From positions 1 to 15,806 of the forward strand of contig JAGBWH010000134.1 in assembly GCA_017629925.1 (NCBI GenBank): a DNA stretch of 15,806 nt. The letters run 5' to 3'. The position numbers and the translations under genes were made by a program. Numbering within the stretch: position 1 is the stretch's first letter; the number at the start of each line of letters is the position of its first letter. The stretch is from Clostridia bacterium (lineage in GTDB: Bacteria; Bacillota; Clostridia; Oscillospirales; CAG-272). The notes beneath the pieces are model-generated. The model did not search any database. It was not told where the DNA came from and saw only the letters and a program-made list of their open reading frames with translations. Of the stretch, positions 1 to 5,851 are shown in pieces.

Positions 1-472
1 CGCATTCCCCATCAACTTCTACCTCCGCGACAATGGTAACAAATTCCATGGCAGCCAAGATCGCGTAACCCTTCTGAACATGGACGGCCAAGGCAACCTG
101 ACTGTTGGTTACGATGACGTAAACGCTGCTCGTGTAGCTTACGTTGATGCAAGCGGCGCTACCCTCACTCAATCTGAAATCCTTGCTACCGCTTCTATCG
201 GCGATTGGCACACCATCAGCTTCGAGCTGAGATAATCTGCTTCTGGTTATGACGTAGCTATCTTCCTCGATGGCGAACAAATCGGCGAAGAATCCTACAA
301 CCTGAAGATCTCCGGCACAAGCTTCACCGGCGAAAAACCCTTCAATATGCTCATGGTATTCGGTGGCGCAGGCAAGGCTGTTCAAGCAGTTGACGCTTAT
401 GTTGCTGCTACTGGCGCTGCTTTCGAATGCAACTATGACTTCGACAACTTCGTAGTCGCTGAACTCAACTAA
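1..472 (+). pseudogene. 3' end of a LamG/concanavalin-like surface protein, interrupted by an in-frame stop
   Basis: The frame that ends with TAA at 470-472 is open from the left edge except for one TAA at 233-235. The translation on both sides reads as one beta-sandwich domain: a GDWHTISFELR strand before the stop, then GYDVAIFLDGEQIGE after it. This is the strand pattern of laminin-G/concanavalin-like domains in secreted carbohydrate-binding or adhesion proteins. Codon use is strongly biased (AAC, TTC, ATC, GAC, GCT), unlike the neighbouring genes, which suggests a highly expressed protein. The 5' part lies outside the window. A single change TAC to TAA (Tyr to stop) would explain the interruption; no ribosome site or start codon near the stop suggests separate translation of the second half. 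It could be a true nonsense mutation or an assembly error. The domain assignment is moderate; the family of the whole protein is unknown. Confidence 0.6.
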
Positions 473-520
473 TTAGAATTTGATACATACTGTATCCAAT
501 ATTCTAAACATTCTATAGAA

Positions 521-550
521 AAATCCCCCGATTCGTCGGGGGATTTTTTT
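521..550 (+). terminator. Rho-independent terminator with TTCG loop
   Basis: An 11-bp perfect stem (521-531 with 536-546) closes on a TTCG tetraloop and runs into a T tract ending at 550. It lies 48 bases after the stop of the surface-protein fragment. The reverse strand also has T residues after the stem, so it may also stop transcripts arriving from the deacetylase operon on the minus strand. Confidence 0.92.
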
Positions 551-619
551 GCGCTGTTTTTTTATTTGTTTTTGCTCTTTTGCTTTCATTTTGCTTGCGG
601 GCGAAAATATCAAAAAATC

Positions 620-717
620 GTAGGGACAGGCGTCCTCGACTGTCCGTTCGAGACAGGCGTCCTCGACTGTCCGCAAAAAGTATTAAAATCGTAGGGACAG
701 GCGTCCTCGACTGTCCG
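620..717. repeat. Three copies of a 22-27 bp imperfect palindromic repeat
   Basis: Full 27-bp copies lie at 620-646 and 691-717, and a 22-bp copy at 652-673. Each contains GGACAG or GACAG, then GCGTCCTCGA, then CTGTCC, so the ends can pair into a small hairpin. The two full copies also share the preceding AAAATC. They lie between converging genes and carry no plausible coding sequence. They look like a dispersed intergenic repeat family; function unknown. Confidence 0.85.
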
Positions 718-800
718 CATAATATGCCTCGCCATGCTCGGCGTGATATGCACCTATCGGTGCGTGATATGCCTCGCGGTGCAAAGGTGATATGTTATGC
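718..800. repeat. Array of TGATATG units alternating with short hairpins
   Basis: TAATATG at 720 and TGATATG at 744, 765 and 788 recur every 21-24 bases. The spacers between them are largely self-complementary, the clearest being GCACC-TATC-GGTGC at 750-763. The array ends just before the stop codon of the polysaccharide deacetylase gene, so it lies in its 3' flank. I see no gene in 473-805 apart from the terminator and these two repeat blocks. Confidence 0.7.
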
Positions 801-805
801 GGCAT

Positions 806-1651
806 TTAGCGCGACAAACAAAGCGTTTCTCCGGGTGCAATAGAGTAGGTTGTGCCGTCTTTTTGAAACCATACCGTTTGTGCTGTGGGGTTGTGAACAC
901 GGTTGCCGTCAAAGGAAATGTGAAGGCTCTCATAGGCTTTGATGTAATCGTATATTTCAATGTTGGTGGCGTACCAAATATCTTGGTGGCCACCCATTTT
1001 TTGGGCAAAGGCCTCAATCACATCCCAGTTATCGTCGCGGTCGAATTCATAACTATGCCCCCATACGTAGAAGAGAGAGGTTGTAGGGGAAGTGTCGCTG
1101 ATTGCCAAAAATTTGTCTGCCAGCTCCATGAGTTGTTTGTCGGCATGGTGGCAGGTAGCGCTCAGACGGTGCCAATCCGTAGGCATACGGAAATTGTGGG
1201 TACAGGCAACGGCGCGACAATAAACGATACCGCAGGCACAAAGACAATCGATGACTTTTTGAGAGTAGGCGCCATAGGGATATGCCGCACCGCGTATGAT
1301 CGTGCCAAACAAAGTCTCCAGCTCTTCTCTGTCGCGGGCAATGTCTCTGAGTGCCAAATGCTGGGGCATGGAGTCCAAAAAGGGGTGGCATTCGCCGTGA
1401 ATGGCAACCTCCATGCCACTCTCATGGTAGGCACGGTAGCACTCCTGTTCACTCATGCGGCGGTGAATGGTGCCTTTGGGATAGACAGTTCCCTCAGGCG
1501 CAAACAATCCGCTATTGATATTAAAGGTACCTTTCAGACCATGCGCGCGCATGATTTCAATGAGACGAATATCCGACTCCACTCCGTCGTCATAGCTGAA
1601 TGTTAAGGCTTTTACTCTGCCTTCGGGATAGCGCATATAGAATGAACTCAT
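806..1651 (-). CDS. Polysaccharide deacetylase family protein (NodB/CE4-type)
   Basis: The 281-aa product has the NodB-homology motif order: TFSYDDG at 17-23 with the Asp pair D21/D22, the metal-binding H85-x3-H89 in IHGECHPF, YPYG at 124-127, and a late WGHSYEF where the family carries its catalytic His. Such enzymes are metal-dependent deacetylases of N- or O-acetylated sugars. There is no signal peptide or membrane segment, so it is probably cytoplasmic, unlike the exported peptidoglycan deacetylases; the substrate cannot be read. The start is supported by AAGGAGA (complement of 1659-1665), seven bases upstream. It is the last gene of the minD-mgsA-holA operon, 30 bases after holA. Motif 3 has Tyr where many members have Arg, so activity is likely but not certain. 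Confidence 0.85.
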   Translation of the reverse strand: MSSFYMRYPEGRVKALTFSYDDGVESDIRLIEIMRAHGLKGTFNINSGLFAPEGTVYPKGTIHRRMSEQECYRAYHESGMEVAIHGECHPFLDSMPQHLALRDIARDREELETLFGTIIRGAAYPYGAYSQKVIDCLCACGIVYCRAVACTHNFRMPTDWHRLSATCHHADKQLMELADKFLAISDTSPTTSLFYVWGHSYEFDRDDNWDVIEAFAQKMGGHQDIWYATNIEIYDYIKAYESLHISFDGNRVHNPTAQTVWFQKDGTTYSIAPGETLCLSR

Positions 1652-1658
1652 AAAAAAT

Positions 1659-1665
1659 TCTCCTT
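1659..1665 (-). promoter_or_regulatory. Ribosome binding site of the deacetylase gene
   Basis: AAGGAGA on the minus strand, seven bases before the ATG at 1651. Confidence 0.85.
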
Positions 1666-1681
1666 ATTATATATAGATAGA

Positions 1682-2716
1682 TTATTTGCATAGCTCCACG
1701 AGCAGTTTTTCCAGCTGATCGTAAGCATTGATATACACCGATTTACAGTAAAGGTCGGTTTGCCCACACGCCAAAAGGGCGGCTTTGATTTTGACTTGCC
1801 CCAAGCGACGAGCCGCTTTGACGTATATACCCACTTTGTAGGCATTCATTTTGAGGACTTTCGCTATACTGTCAACACTTTTGCCTTCTGCCAAAAGCGT
1901 TGAAATGAGGGCAAGGTCGCACCAAACACGAAAGAGTTGCCCCGATACCACAGCAGGATCCACACGTTTGCTTTTGAGTTCTGCCAAGGCACTAAATGCC
2001 AAACTCACTTGCCCTTCCAGCAGGGCATTGCTGAGCGCGTAGGTATCATTTTCAAGATATACGGATGTGACCATGTCGATATCCTCGATTGTCACCTCGC
2101 CTTTTTCCAATGCATGGGCATAGCAAGCCACCTTGCTGATTTCAAATGCCAAATCCTGCATAGAATGGCCCACACGCATGAGTAGATGACGGCGCGCGTC
2201 GGGGGAAATGGTGAGTTTTTCGTGCGCAAAATGGCGAGCAATCCAGTTGAGCAGTTCTCCGTCAGAACTTGGGGGAAAGTCGACCGCTTGCATCACCTGA
2301 GAGAGCTTTGATAGTCTTTCACCTGGGCGTTTGGGCGTGCCTTTATCTACGCCTTCTTCACTTGCGCAAATGAGCAAAATAGAGTAGTCATAGACCTCTT
2401 TGATTTGCTCTGCAATCGTCAAAAGATTATCCATTTCTGCGGCTTTTAGATTTTCGATATTGGCATGGTGCCATTCAATGAGATGGTGGTCTGCCATCAT
2501 GGGCATGGCTTTTACCGCTTCATAGAGCTCTGACATCGATACACTATCCCCATCAAAGATGGTATGATTTAGCGCATCTAAACCATCATCGGTGAGCACT
2601 TTTTTGCGCAAAGCATCCCGATAATGCTTTTTTAAGTATTCTTCCTCCCCATAAAACAAAAAACAGCCGGACACAGCAGGTTGTGCCAAGGCTTGCTTTA
2701 GTTCTACGATTGTCAT
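1682..2716 (-). CDS. holA: DNA polymerase III delta subunit (clamp-loader HolA)
   Basis: The 344-aa product matches the clamp-loader delta subunit, which opens the beta sliding clamp during loading onto primed DNA. The N-terminus carries FLFYGEEEYL (residues 19-28), the family's typical opening, and the C-terminal third has the NALLEGQ...ALAEL and LYCKS...LEKLLVELC pattern of the collar domain. The length is usual for the family. The open frame extends upstream to 3052, but that extension lies over the mgsA-like gene in another frame. The chosen ATG at 2716 is preceded by AAGGAGA (complement of 2723-2729) at a six-base distance. It sits third in the operon, 67 bases after mgsA. Confidence 0.93.
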   Translation of the reverse strand: MTIVELKQALAQPAVSGCFLFYGEEEYLKKHYRDALRKKVLTDDGLDALNHTIFDGDSVSMSELYEAVKAMPMMADHHLIEWHHANIENLKAAEMDNLLTIAEQIKEVYDYSILLICASEEGVDKGTPKRPGERLSKLSQVMQAVDFPPSSDGELLNWIARHFAHEKLTISPDARRHLLMRVGHSMQDLAFEISKVACYAHALEKGEVTIEDIDMVTSVYLENDTYALSNALLEGQVSLAFSALAELKSKRVDPAVVSGQLFRVWCDLALISTLLAEGKSVDSIAKVLKMNAYKVGIYVKAARRLGQVKIKAALLACGQTDLYCKSVYINAYDQLEKLLVELCK

Positions 2717-2722
2717 GACAAT

Positions 2723-2729
2723 TCTCCTT
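2723..2729 (-). promoter_or_regulatory. Ribosome binding site that sets the holA start
   Basis: AAGGAGA six bases before the ATG at 2716. This decides against the upstream in-frame extension that overlaps the mgsA-like gene. Confidence 0.85.
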
Positions 2730-2744
2730 TTTCGTCTCCCCCAT

Positions 2745-2764
2745 GGGGTAGTCTGCACTACCCC
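2745..2764. other. Intercistronic hairpin between mgsA and holA
   Basis: A perfect 8-bp inverted repeat, GGGGTAGT-CTGC-ACTACCCC. No T tract follows on either strand, so it is probably an mRNA processing or stabilising element rather than a terminator. Confidence 0.6.
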
Positions 2765-2783
2765 AAGGGAAAATGATAGGCGT

Positions 2784-3212
2784 TTAGTTTTTCTTGTTTC
2801 TGTTGTAGGCGGAGCGAGGATTGACGATTTCGCGCCAATCAAGAGCACCGCTATCCAATGCCATGACAAGCACTTCTGCGGTGGCAATGTTAGTGGCAAC
2901 AGGCACGTTTTGCATATCGCACATTCTGAGCAGTTCGTTGTCAAGGACGTGGAATTCGGCGTCCGGCTCTGTATCGCGGAAGAAGAAGAGCACGTCGATT
3001 TCATTGAGGGAAACGCGAGAAATGAATTGCTCAGCACCGCCCGTAGAGCCACTCATCATGAGTTCGATATCAAGCCCTGTGGCTTCGGCTACATATTTGC
3101 CTGTGATTTGGGTGGCGGAAAGATGATGGCGGCTCAAAATACCGCAGTAAGCAATACAGAATTGCGCCATGAGTTCCTTTTTCTTGTCATCTGCTATAAT
3201 TGCAATTTCCAT
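2784..3212 (-). CDS. mgsA: Methylglyoxal synthase-like protein with altered active site
   Basis: The 142-aa product aligns along its whole length with methylglyoxal synthases, which turn dihydroxyacetone phosphate into methylglyoxal and phosphate. Family landmarks are ADDKKK (7-12), ATGLDIE (44-50), SGSTGG (54-59), EIDVLFFFRD (71-80) and NVPVATN (102-108). Compared from memory with E. coli MgsA, H19 is replaced by D8, the catalytic D71 (in GGDQQ) by A60 (in GGAEQ), and the phosphate-binding TGTTG by TQITG. D91, H98 and D101 are retained as D80, H88 and D91. Normal catalysis is therefore doubtful. AAGGGA lies seven bases before the start, and the gene follows the MinD-like gene by 32 bases; minD, rodA and mgsA neighbours are common in Clostridia. 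It may be a divergent enzyme or a sensor-like homologue. Confidence 0.88.
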   Translation of the reverse strand: MEIAIIADDKKKELMAQFCIAYCGILSRHHLSATQITGKYVAEATGLDIELMMSGSTGGAEQFISRVSLNEIDVLFFFRDTEPDAEFHVLDNELLRMCDMQNVPVATNIATAEVLVMALDSGALDWREIVNPRSAYNRNKKN

Positions 3213-3244
3213 TTTGAAGTCCCTTCTCCCTCGCGGGGTGTGTG

Positions 3245-4012
3245 TTAGCCAATAAACTTTTTACGGTCAAATTTTTTGAAACCGGAAAAGAGCGGGCAAT
3301 GTTGCCCAAATAAGCGATGCGCGATATTTCTAAATCCACAAACTGTGTTGTGAGATGCCCCTTCTTTTGCCATTTTCCCATGCAGTTGGGCTTGCGCCAT
3401 GTCTTCATCTTTGGCAATGACACCCAGCAGCGGCACGCCCACTTGGTCAATCATCGAGCAAAGCGAGACGGGCTTGGCGGTAAAATCATAGCGATTGACG
3501 ACCATTTTAAGGTTGGGCGCATCAATTTCCCTCATGAATACACCGCATTTTTCTGCGGCATAAAGGGGAAGTGGCAAAGGCTCGGTCACAAGCACCGTAT
3601 GGCTCACAATCGAGGCAATGGTTTTCGCGTATCGACCGGGTGAATGTGTGTCGAGTAAAACAACGGAAATCCCAAGATCCTTTTCTGCTTGGCAGAGCGC
3701 GCTGTCAAGTTTGGTGAGTGGCAGGTCGCCTGCAGGGTCGAGTGTGCCACATAAAAGATACATATTAGGGGAACTGGGGAGCCGAACGGCGGCATCTTTG
3801 ATACTCATACGTCCGAGTAGAGCATCGCGCACATCATATACCGCATTATCCACCCCAAGCAATACGTCAAGGGAGGGGGAAGTGGTATCCAGATCCACGA
3901 GCAATACCCGTTGTCCTGCGGCGGCAAACGCGCGCGCTAAATTCACGCAAATCGTTGAAGTGCCCACCCCGCCTTTGGAGGAAACGGTCCATATTCTGTT
4001 TTTTCGTTCCAT
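3245..4012 (-). CDS. MinD/TadZ-like P-loop ATPase
   Basis: The 255-aa product is a MinD/ParA-superfamily ATPase. The deviant Walker A is KGGVGTST (13-20): the signature lysine K13 is present, but the second lysine of the usual KGGVGKT is T18, a variant known in CpaE/TadZ proteins. The Walker A-prime VDLD is at 39-42 and a Walker B-like VVLLDTH follows. The last residues (GFKKFDRKKFIG) are basic with spaced aromatics, which could act as a weak membrane-targeting helix like that of MinD. It opens the operon; AGAGGAG lies seven bases before the ATG. A role in cell-pole or division-site positioning is inferred from family and from the known minD-mgsA gene neighbourhood. No MinC, MinE or pilus genes are in view, so MinD and TadZ cannot be separated. 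Confidence 0.85.
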   Translation of the reverse strand: MERKNRIWTVSSKGGVGTSTICVNLARAFAAAGQRVLLVDLDTTSPSLDVLLGVDNAVYDVRDALLGRMSIKDAAVRLPSSPNMYLLCGTLDPAGDLPLTKLDSALCQAEKDLGISVVLLDTHSPGRYAKTIASIVSHTVLVTEPLPLPLYAAEKCGVFMREIDAPNLKMVVNRYDFTAKPVSLCSMIDQVGVPLLGVIAKDEDMAQAQLHGKMAKEGASHNTVCGFRNIAHRLFGQHCPLFSGFKKFDRKKFIG

Positions 4013-4019
4013 TTTTGGG

Positions 4020-4026
4020 CTCCTCT
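4020..4026 (-). promoter_or_regulatory. Ribosome binding site of the MinD-like gene
   Basis: AGAGGAG on the minus strand, seven bases before the ATG at 4012. Confidence 0.85.
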
Positions 4027-4064
4027 CAAAACGATATGGGGCGAGATACTATCTTCACGATTAT

Positions 4065-4094
4065 ATTGTATCATAAAAAGAGGGTTATTGTCAA
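4065..4094 (-). promoter_or_regulatory. Sigma-A promoter of the minD-mgsA-holA-deacetylase operon
   Basis: On the minus strand there is a consensus -35 TTGACA (4089-4094), an 18-base spacer and -10 TACAAT (4065-4070), preceded by TG-A as in an extended -10. The start point should fall near 4058, giving a leader of about 45 bases before the MinD-like gene. I see no terminator between the DUF2156-type gene and this promoter. Confidence 0.85.
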
Positions 4095-4144
4095 TGTAAG
4101 TTATGCACAATTCGACGAATATATATTTAGAGAATACTGTAATT

Positions 4145-5040
4145 CTACATACATGGGGGGGCGCTGACGGTAACCGCCCACTTCTGTAGCCGCTCCTTTG
4201 GATGATAGGATAGTTTCGAGGTGCGAAGCCCCTCGTTTCCGTCATCTTCTTCACGATTGATCAGTGACACACCCTCGTGTGCCGAGGCAAAACCATGGAC
4301 GATGGCTTGGTAAGCACCCGGGCAGGTGCGCCTTGCCTTTTCTATGTGGATATAGAGGGTGTCTCCTACCACCTCACCCAGCGCCAGTGCCACGATGTCC
4401 TCGCCTGTGGTGAGTGCCATGCCACTCATGCCTTGTGGCAAGGGGGAAGAGAGCAGGGAAAGAAGCGATACCATCTCCGCTTCCACCGCCGTGCCGGAGG
4501 CGGGCGGATTTTGATAAAATTGCGCTAAAAAGTGCGCCACGTCATCTTTTTGACTTCGTCAAGAGGCACGCATTTACCAGGGGGGTAAAGCGTACGAAAA
4601 CGGCGGAGAAAGTTGCGCTGACCATGATACTTTTTGCCACTCAGGTTGGCAAGGTCATCCCTGAGATAGAGATAATCCCACCAGCCTTCCTGCGTCTCTG
4701 CTTGGCTTTGCGGGTAAAGGGTGAGGATATAGTCTTTTTCCTCTCTCGTGAGGGGGAAGAGCGTGGGGGATATCCCTTCTTTTTTTGCCACTTCCAAAAG
4801 GCAGGAAAGCACACCCTCCTTAGAAAGAGAAACGCCCAAAGGGTAAAGGCATGTGCGCTCGTCCATCATGTTGCGCCGCAGGATTGTGATGCCGTGGAAA
4901 GTGGCAAGGGCGGCGTGTAGATATTTGCCCCAAATCCATGTGTTATATGCGGTGAAATCGCAAAAACGGTGGGGGTTTTGCCCGAAAAAGGCGGAAAGCG
5001 AGGGGATATCTCGGTCGGTGAGTGGGGTAAAATAGGACAT
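4145..5040 (-). pseudogene. DUF2156-type (phosphatidylglycerol lysyltransferase-like) protein, frameshifted
   Basis: Two overlapping frames encode one recognisable protein. The first (5040 to stop 4525-4527) holds the N-terminal GNAT-like half and the typical LSGKKYHGQRNFLRRF segment (133-147). The second (to stop 4145-4147) holds the C-terminal half with YIHIEKA, GAYQAIVHGFA, INREEDDGNEGL and KLSYHP. This is the DUF2156 family, related to the aminoacyl-lipid synthase domain of MprF; the true substrate is unknown. The break is at the run of five A (4547-4551, minus strand) in the codons for KK164-165. One extra A gives DEVKKDDVAHFLAQF and a continuous protein of about 298 aa. It may be a mutation, an assembly error, or -1 slippage at AAAAAG. 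The start has only a weak ribosome site (GGAAA). The run of seven G at 4155-4161 near the end is another possible error site. Confidence 0.8.
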
Positions 5041-5142
5041 AATATATTTCCAATCAAATGATAATCAATGTGAAAACTAAGCAAAAAAACGGTTTATTTT
5101 GAGGGCGAATGCCACATACTAAAAGAAAAAAAGGAGCAAAAA

Positions 5143-5340
5143 ATGAACAAACAGGACGATCAAATTCCCTACGGTTTTGGCATGGCGTTGGCATCGCGCC
5201 CTGATGCATTGCTCGCCTTTTTGAGTATGCCCTCTCTTTTAAGAGAAAAATTTGTCACAAAAGCGGAGCATGCAAAAACAGAAAAAGAATATTGTCAGGT
5301 GGTAGAGGACGTATTGCGCGCCACGCCCGAGGTGCGATAA
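5143..5340 (+). CDS. Small conserved-looking protein of unknown function, 65 aa
   Basis: A strong ribosome site, AAAGGAG, stands seven bases before the ATG, which supports real translation. The product opens MNKQDDQIPYGFGMALASRPDA and ends with a charged helical stretch (KAEHAKTEKEYCQVVEDVL). The IPYGFGMALA opening followed by a short helical region resembles small uncharacterised proteins I recall from Clostridia, but I cannot name a family. There is no signal peptide, membrane segment or metal motif; a single Cys is present. It is divergent from the DUF2156-type gene and convergent with the feo operon, so it is probably its own transcript. Confidence 0.75.
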   Translation: MNKQDDQIPYGFGMALASRPDALLAFLSMPSLLREKFVTKAEHAKTEKEYCQVVEDVLRATPEVR

Positions 5341-5424
5341 CGCAATTTTACTTGATACACTATTGTAGCACATTGCATTTTTCCAGTCAATCTATTCCGT
5401 GTAAAAAAATGGGCAATTCATCGT

Positions 5425-5475
5425 AAAAAAAGAGCAAGGATAAAAGGATAAAACCTTCTATTCTTGCTCTGTCTT
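5425..5475 (-). terminator. Terminator of the feo operon, possibly bidirectional
   Basis: A long hairpin at 5431-5470 pairs AGAGCAAGGATA with TATTCTTGCTCT and has an inner AAGG/CCTT stem. On the minus strand it is followed by six T (complement of 5425-5430), as expected for a terminator of the feoAB transcript. On the plus strand the following sequence is only moderately T-rich, so it may also serve the 65-aa gene. The gap 5341-5673 contains this element and the GTGAAGTT array; I see no gene in it. Confidence 0.85.
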
Positions 5476-5484
5476 ATTTGCTTT

Positions 5485-5655
5485 GTGAAGTTTTTGCTCC
5501 GCAAAAGTGAAGTTGCTCGCACCTCTCGCAGTGAAGTTTTGCTCGCTATGCTCGCAAAGTGAAGTTAAGTTTGCCCCACACATACTTTTCACTTGCACCA
5601 CGCGTGGCGCAAACTTCACTCACTTAGTGAACTTCACTATCGCAGATAACTTCAC
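5485..5655. repeat. Inverted array of GTGAAGTT octamers with hairpin spacers
   Basis: GTGAAGTT occurs at 5485, 5507, 5531 and 5559. Its complement AACTTCAC occurs at 5612, 5630 and 5648, so the two halves of the block face each other. Several spacers are themselves small hairpins, such as TTTTGC-TCC-GCAAAA (5492-5506); just beyond the block, TTGCCC-GTAA-GGGCAA lies at 5656-5671. It lies between converging genes and borders the stop of the FeoB-associated peptide gene. Confidence 0.8.
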
Positions 5656-5673
5656 TTGCCCGTAAGGGCAAAC

Positions 5674-5835
5674 TTAGCTTGGAGTGTTTGCCTTCTGCGA
5701 ACACGCCATAGGGCATTCGCTGCAGTTGCAGCCGCAGCCACCCTTGCCTTGTTTCTTTTTGCGGCGCATATATACCACGATCCCCGAAAGGACCGCCAAG
5801 AGCACGCATAACACAATGACGGTTGGTAGGTTCAT
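5674..5835 (-). CDS. FeoB-associated Cys-rich membrane peptide
   Basis: The 53-aa product starts with one hydrophobic helix (about residues 4-24), then RRKKK, then a cysteine cluster CGCNCSECPMAC (about 35-46). This is the layout of the small FeoB-associated Cys-rich membrane proteins found downstream of feoB in Bacillota, thought to assist ferrous iron uptake; mechanism unproven. It follows feoB by 16 bases. The start at 5835 was chosen because AAAGGA (complement of 5843-5848) lies seven bases upstream. An ATG at 5841 is in frame but too close to that site, and the frame also extends over the feoB end to 5916. Confidence 0.88.
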   Translation of the reverse strand: MNLPTVIVLCVLLAVLSGIVVYMRRKKKQGKGGCGCNCSECPMACSQKANTPS

Positions 5836-5851
5836 AGGCATTTCCTTTCTT

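Noticed and set aside
600..800. Possible CRISPR array
   Set aside because: Repeats are only three or four, irregularly spaced and self-complementary, with no unique spacers of constant length and no cas genes.
797..1606. A 269-codon plus-strand frame opposite the deacetylase gene
   Set aside because: It is the antisense shadow of a gene with clear NodB motifs; it has no ribosome site and no recognisable domain.
2717..3052. Upstream in-frame extension of holA
   Set aside because: It overlaps the MgsA-like gene in another frame, has low-complexity sequence, and a good ribosome site marks the ATG at 2716.
3244..3250. GTTAGCC resembling half of the iron box near the end of the MinD-like gene
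   Set aside because: Only one arm is present, with no matching second arm at the right distance.
4132..4147. AGAAT-ACTGTA-ATTCT repeat after the DUF2156-type gene as terminator
   Set aside because: The stem is only 5 bp of A/T-rich pairs and no T tract follows; too weak.
5485..5655. Possible CRISPR array or integron-like sites
   Set aside because: Octamer units reverse orientation halfway and the spacers are 10-20 base hairpins; no integrase or cas gene is present.
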